NCBI GenBank assembly: GCA_964368605.1
Contig: CAYJBP010000027.1
Span: 1-22,821 of the forward strand
Direction of reading: 5' to 3'
DNA from: CAYJBP01 sp964368605
GTDB taxonomy: Bacteria; Bacillota; Dehalobacteriia; UBA4068
DNA: 22,821 nt
In this document: positions 20,417-22,821 of the stretch, piece after piece
Numbering within the stretch: the stretch's first letter is position 1
Layout: the number at the start of each line of letters is the position of its first letter
Made by a program: the position numbers and the translations under genes
The notes under the pieces: generated by a model
What the model saw: only the letters and a program-made list of their open reading frames with translations
Told to the model about the DNA's origin: nothing
Database searches by the model: none

Positions 20417-21499
20417 ATGTCTAAACATATTTTGGAGTATGAATGCCCAGCTTGCGGCGGCCCATTGCGTTTCGATGCTAATACGCAGAAGATTGTATGC
20501 GAATACTGTAATAGTGAATATGCAGATGACTTTTTTGACAAAAAAAAGGATGCCTCCGATGCTATCAATGAAAGCGCCATAGATTGGAACTTAGAGGGCT
20601 ATATTAAAGATGGCGAGCAGGTTAATATCGAGGTAAGCTATTCATGCACTTCATGCGCTGCCGAAATTATAGCCGATAACAATACTGCTGCTACAGAGTG
20701 CATGTATTGTGGCAGCCCGCTACTTTTAACCAATAATATAACAGGCATGTTAAAACCTGATTTAATCATTCCGTTTAAAATCGATAAGGTCGAGGCCGAA
20801 AGAAGGCTTAAGCAGTTTTATCGTAAAAAAATCTTATTGCCTTCGGCCTTTAAAGACAAAAACCGAATTTCTAAAATAACCGGTATTTATGTTCCTTTTT
20901 GGCTATTTTCGGCAGAGGGCAGTGGTGATGTTAGCTATACTGCCCAATCAGTAAGCAGCCACCGCAAAGGGGATTATAAATATAATACCATCAAGCATTA
21001 TTCTGTTTTGCGCTCCGGCAGCACGGCATTTATTAAAGTGCCTGTCGATGCCTCTGTTAAAATGGATGATAATTATATGGATGGTTTAGAGCCTTATAAT
21101 TATGATGAATTAAAAAGCTTTTCTAATTCTTATATGGCCGGCTATTTTGCCGATAAATTTGATGTTGATGTAAATACCAGCGCCTTAAAAGCCGAAGCTA
21201 GAATTGCCAATTCCGTAGCAGAAGTATTTAAAACAACGGTTAAAGGCTATAGCAGTGTAAAGGTGGATTCTACGGCAATAAAAATGACTAATCGCAAGGT
21301 TCATTATGCTCTATTGCCGGTTTGGATTTTAAATACCAATTATAATGATAAAATGTATAAATTTGCCATTAATGGCCAAACCGGTCAGGTAGCAGCCGAT
21401 TTGCCCATCGATAAGCGCAAAAAAAATATTTTATTTGCCTCTATATTTAGTATACTCTCTGCTGTTTTTTGTTTAATCTTATATAATATCTTTATTTAA
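20417..21499 (+). CDS. Double zinc-ribbon membrane-anchored protein, YdjG-like
   Basis: 360 aa. Two CxxC pairs form a first TFIIB-like zinc ribbon (C10, C13, C28, C31) and a second set forms another (C77, C80, C95, C98). A central region (about 115-330) has KPDLIIPFKIDK, IYVPFWLFSAEGSG and HYALLPVWILNTNYNDKMYKFAINGQTG, blocks shared by Firmicutes proteins of the YdjG type. A single TM helix lies at the C-terminus (about 338-358). AAGGGAGG at 20402-20409 lies 7 nt from the ATG. It is 15 nt upstream of a TPM-domain gene. In B. subtilis, ydjG and ydjH sit together in the ydjFGHI operon with a PspA homologue and an SPFH protein, so an envelope-stress or membrane-maintenance role is suggested. No PspA gene precedes it here; the window ends before the next gene. 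Confidence 0.85.
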   Translation: MSKHILEYECPACGGPLRFDANTQKIVCEYCNSEYADDFFDKKKDASDAINESAIDWNLEGYIKDGEQVNIEVSYSCTSCAAEIIADNNTAATECMYCGSPLLLTNNITGMLKPDLIIPFKIDKVEAERRLKQFYRKKILLPSAFKDKNRISKITGIYVPFWLFSAEGSGDVSYTAQSVSSHRKGDYKYNTIKHYSVLRSGSTAFIKVPVDASVKMDDNYMDGLEPYNYDELKSFSNSYMAGYFADKFDVDVNTSALKAEARIANSVAEVFKTTVKGYSSVKVDSTAIKMTNRKVHYALLPVWILNTNYNDKMYKFAINGQTGQVAADLPIDKRKKNILFASIFSILSAVFCLILYNIFI

Positions 21500-21514
21500 A
21501 AAGGAGGGGTTAAC

Positions 21515-22789
21515 ATGAAAAAAATCAGTTTTTTAATCATTTTATTGCTAGCACTCTCCCTATTTTGCCAACCTGCTTTAGCAAGCCAAACCGTTACCAA
21601 TGGCTCATCGGCCATTTATGATGATATGGACTTAATTGATACAGAAGAATTAGCAATGATGGAAGTCTATATAGCTAAGATTAAAGAAACCTACGATTAT
21701 AATATAACCCTAATTTCGGCCGGATATTTCGACACCTATCAAGATTTTACCGATTATATCAATAATTTTGCCAACAATAATCAGCAGGGAAGTGGCATAT
21801 CTTTTATATTCGGTTTAATGTCCGATGGCACAATCGAGTGGAATTATTGGGCATATGGCGAGTATAGCGATGCTATCCTTCCTGCTATACTAGATTATAA
21901 CATCGAATCTGTAGAGTATGCTTTTAGCTATGAAGATAATGCGTACATATCGGTATATATCAATTTTATCAATAGCGTAGAAACTTTTTTAATCCAGCAA
22001 ACCGGCATCTGGATTCAAACCGAACCTTTGCCCTATACCGGTGAAGGCGGAACTATTGCCGGCTTTGATCCCATCATCGATGCGGCCGATATCCTAACCC
22101 CGGCCGAAGAGGCCTCTTTATTCGCCAATATCGAATATTTTCAGAAAACCTATGGTTTTGATATTACCTTTTTAACCATGAACCCGGTGCCGGATTATCT
22201 GGATTTGCTTGATTATTGCGATGACTATACCTTATTAGATCCCACCAGGGACGGCCTAGTCTTTGCCCTAAATATGGATCCTTCAACCCGTGGCTATGCC
22301 ACTTCAACCAGAAATTTTGGCGAAGAGGCCTTTACCGCTGCGGCCTTAGATTTAATTGACGACGAAGTAATACCTTTGCTCTCTTCGGGGGATTATTTCG
22401 AGGCTTTTTCGCAATATTTAGTCCATACCGAGCAATTTATTATTGCCGCTCAATCCGGCGAGCCTTATTCTTATCCCTTAACCTGGCAGTCTGTGCTGTT
22501 ATTTCTGATTGCTCCGTCTGTTGTAGTAGCATTTTTTATCACTATTGTCATTGTAAACGGTATTTTTGTAAAGCAAATGAAAACGGCTATCAAAAAAACC
22601 TCTGCCGAAAGCTTTTTAGTACCGGGCAGCCTAAACCTAACTGCCAAAGAAGATACCTATTTACGAACTACCGAAACCAAAACCTATTCGCCCAGGTCAT
22701 CGGGCAGCGGCGGTAGTAGCAGTGGCGGCCGCTCAAGCAGCCGCAGCGGCTACGGAGGAAGCAGGGGAGGCCGCTCAGGCCGCTTCTAG
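21515..22789 (+). CDS. Secreted/membrane TPM-domain protein, YdjH-like
   Basis: 424 aa. Signal peptide about 1-24 (MKKISFLIILLLALSLF...ALAS). Two TPM-like (UPF0603) domains seem to be present: a divergent first copy (about 32-160) and a second (about 185-315) with AADILTPAEEASLFANIEYFQKTYGFDITFLT and DGLVFALNMDPSTRGYATS. A TM helix lies at about 325-350, then a short cytoplasmic stretch and a Gly/Ser/Arg-rich tail from about 394 to the end (RSGRF). Such tails are common in TPM proteins. AAGGAGG (21501-21507) lies upstream of ATG 21515. It is paired with the zinc-ribbon gene as in B. subtilis YdjG-YdjH. The duplication is judged from matching layout, not from a computed alignment. Confidence 0.85.
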   Translation: MKKISFLIILLLALSLFCQPALASQTVTNGSSAIYDDMDLIDTEELAMMEVYIAKIKETYDYNITLISAGYFDTYQDFTDYINNFANNNQQGSGISFIFGLMSDGTIEWNYWAYGEYSDAILPAILDYNIESVEYAFSYEDNAYISVYINFINSVETFLIQQTGIWIQTEPLPYTGEGGTIAGFDPIIDAADILTPAEEASLFANIEYFQKTYGFDITFLTMNPVPDYLDLLDYCDDYTLLDPTRDGLVFALNMDPSTRGYATSTRNFGEEAFTAAALDLIDDEVIPLLSSGDYFEAFSQYLVHTEQFIIAAQSGEPYSYPLTWQSVLLFLIAPSVVVAFFITIVIVNGIFVKQMKTAIKKTSAESFLVPGSLNLTAKEDTYLRTTETKTYSPRSSGSGGSSSGGRSSSRSGYGGSRGGRSGRF

Positions 22790-22803
22790 GCGGTAGCACC
22801 GCC
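22789..22803 (+). other. Short GC-rich hairpin after the TPM stop codon
   Basis: GGCGGT (22789-22794) and ACCGCC (22798-22803) pair around AGC, overlapping the last base of the TAG stop. No T run follows before the window ends, so it is not a typical terminator. Confidence 0.45.
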
Positions 22804-22821
22804 GGGCAATGTCGCGCATTT

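Overview
The window looks like chromosomal DNA of a low-GC, anaerobic Gram-positive bacterium (Firmicutes, Clostridia-like). The evidence is strong AAGGAGG ribosome sites, sigma-A promoters with 17-nt spacers, a Bacillus-type LexA box, a four-subunit pyruvate:ferredoxin oxidoreductase, a lipoprotein-anchored ABC importer, an RsgI-like anti-sigma protein and a YdjG/YdjH-like pair. No tRNA, rRNA, transposase, integrase or CRISPR array was seen. A 100-N assembly gap lies at 13562-13661.

Layout. (1) 1-126: the 3' end of a + strand gene whose product ends in a Ser-Tyr-Arg repeat. (2) 305-2626, minus: a two-gene DNA-repair operon (radical SAM protein, then a DUF4130 partner) behind a sigma-A promoter with two abutting LexA-like boxes. 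(3) 2731-5935, minus: porG-porD-porA-porB with a clear promoter, a terminator and an upstream cre/LacI-like palindrome. (4) 6071-9637, minus: a large membrane c-di-GMP protein with an intact EAL domain between two degenerate GGDEF domains. (5) 9775-11537, plus: a three-gene module of a small secreted DxDxDG-repeat protein, an ECF sigma factor and an RsgI-like membrane anti-sigma protein; both exported proteins have His-rich tails. (6) 11541-12140: an AT-rich gene-free stretch with a G-quadruplex motif and two palindromes. (7) 12141-20063, plus: a CUT1-type ABC importer operon (ATPase, two permeases, second ATPase, lipoprotein binding protein), then a two-domain NTF2/SnoaL-like protein and a MalY/PatB-type PLP enzyme. 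(8) 20064-20300: a hairpin-dense non-coding stretch, part of which recurs at 5996-6104. (9) 20417-22789, plus: a double zinc-ribbon membrane protein and a TPM-domain protein resembling B. subtilis YdjG and YdjH.

How the genes work together. The por operon links pyruvate oxidation to ferredoxin reduction. The radical SAM/DUF4130 pair is predicted to belong to the SOS response. The ECF module looks like a self-contained envelope-sensing circuit whose signal is unknown. The least described unit is region 7: one importer encoding two complete but different ATPases, joined to an NTF2-like protein and a probable C-S lyase/aminotransferase. Its substrate cannot be read from sequence alone.
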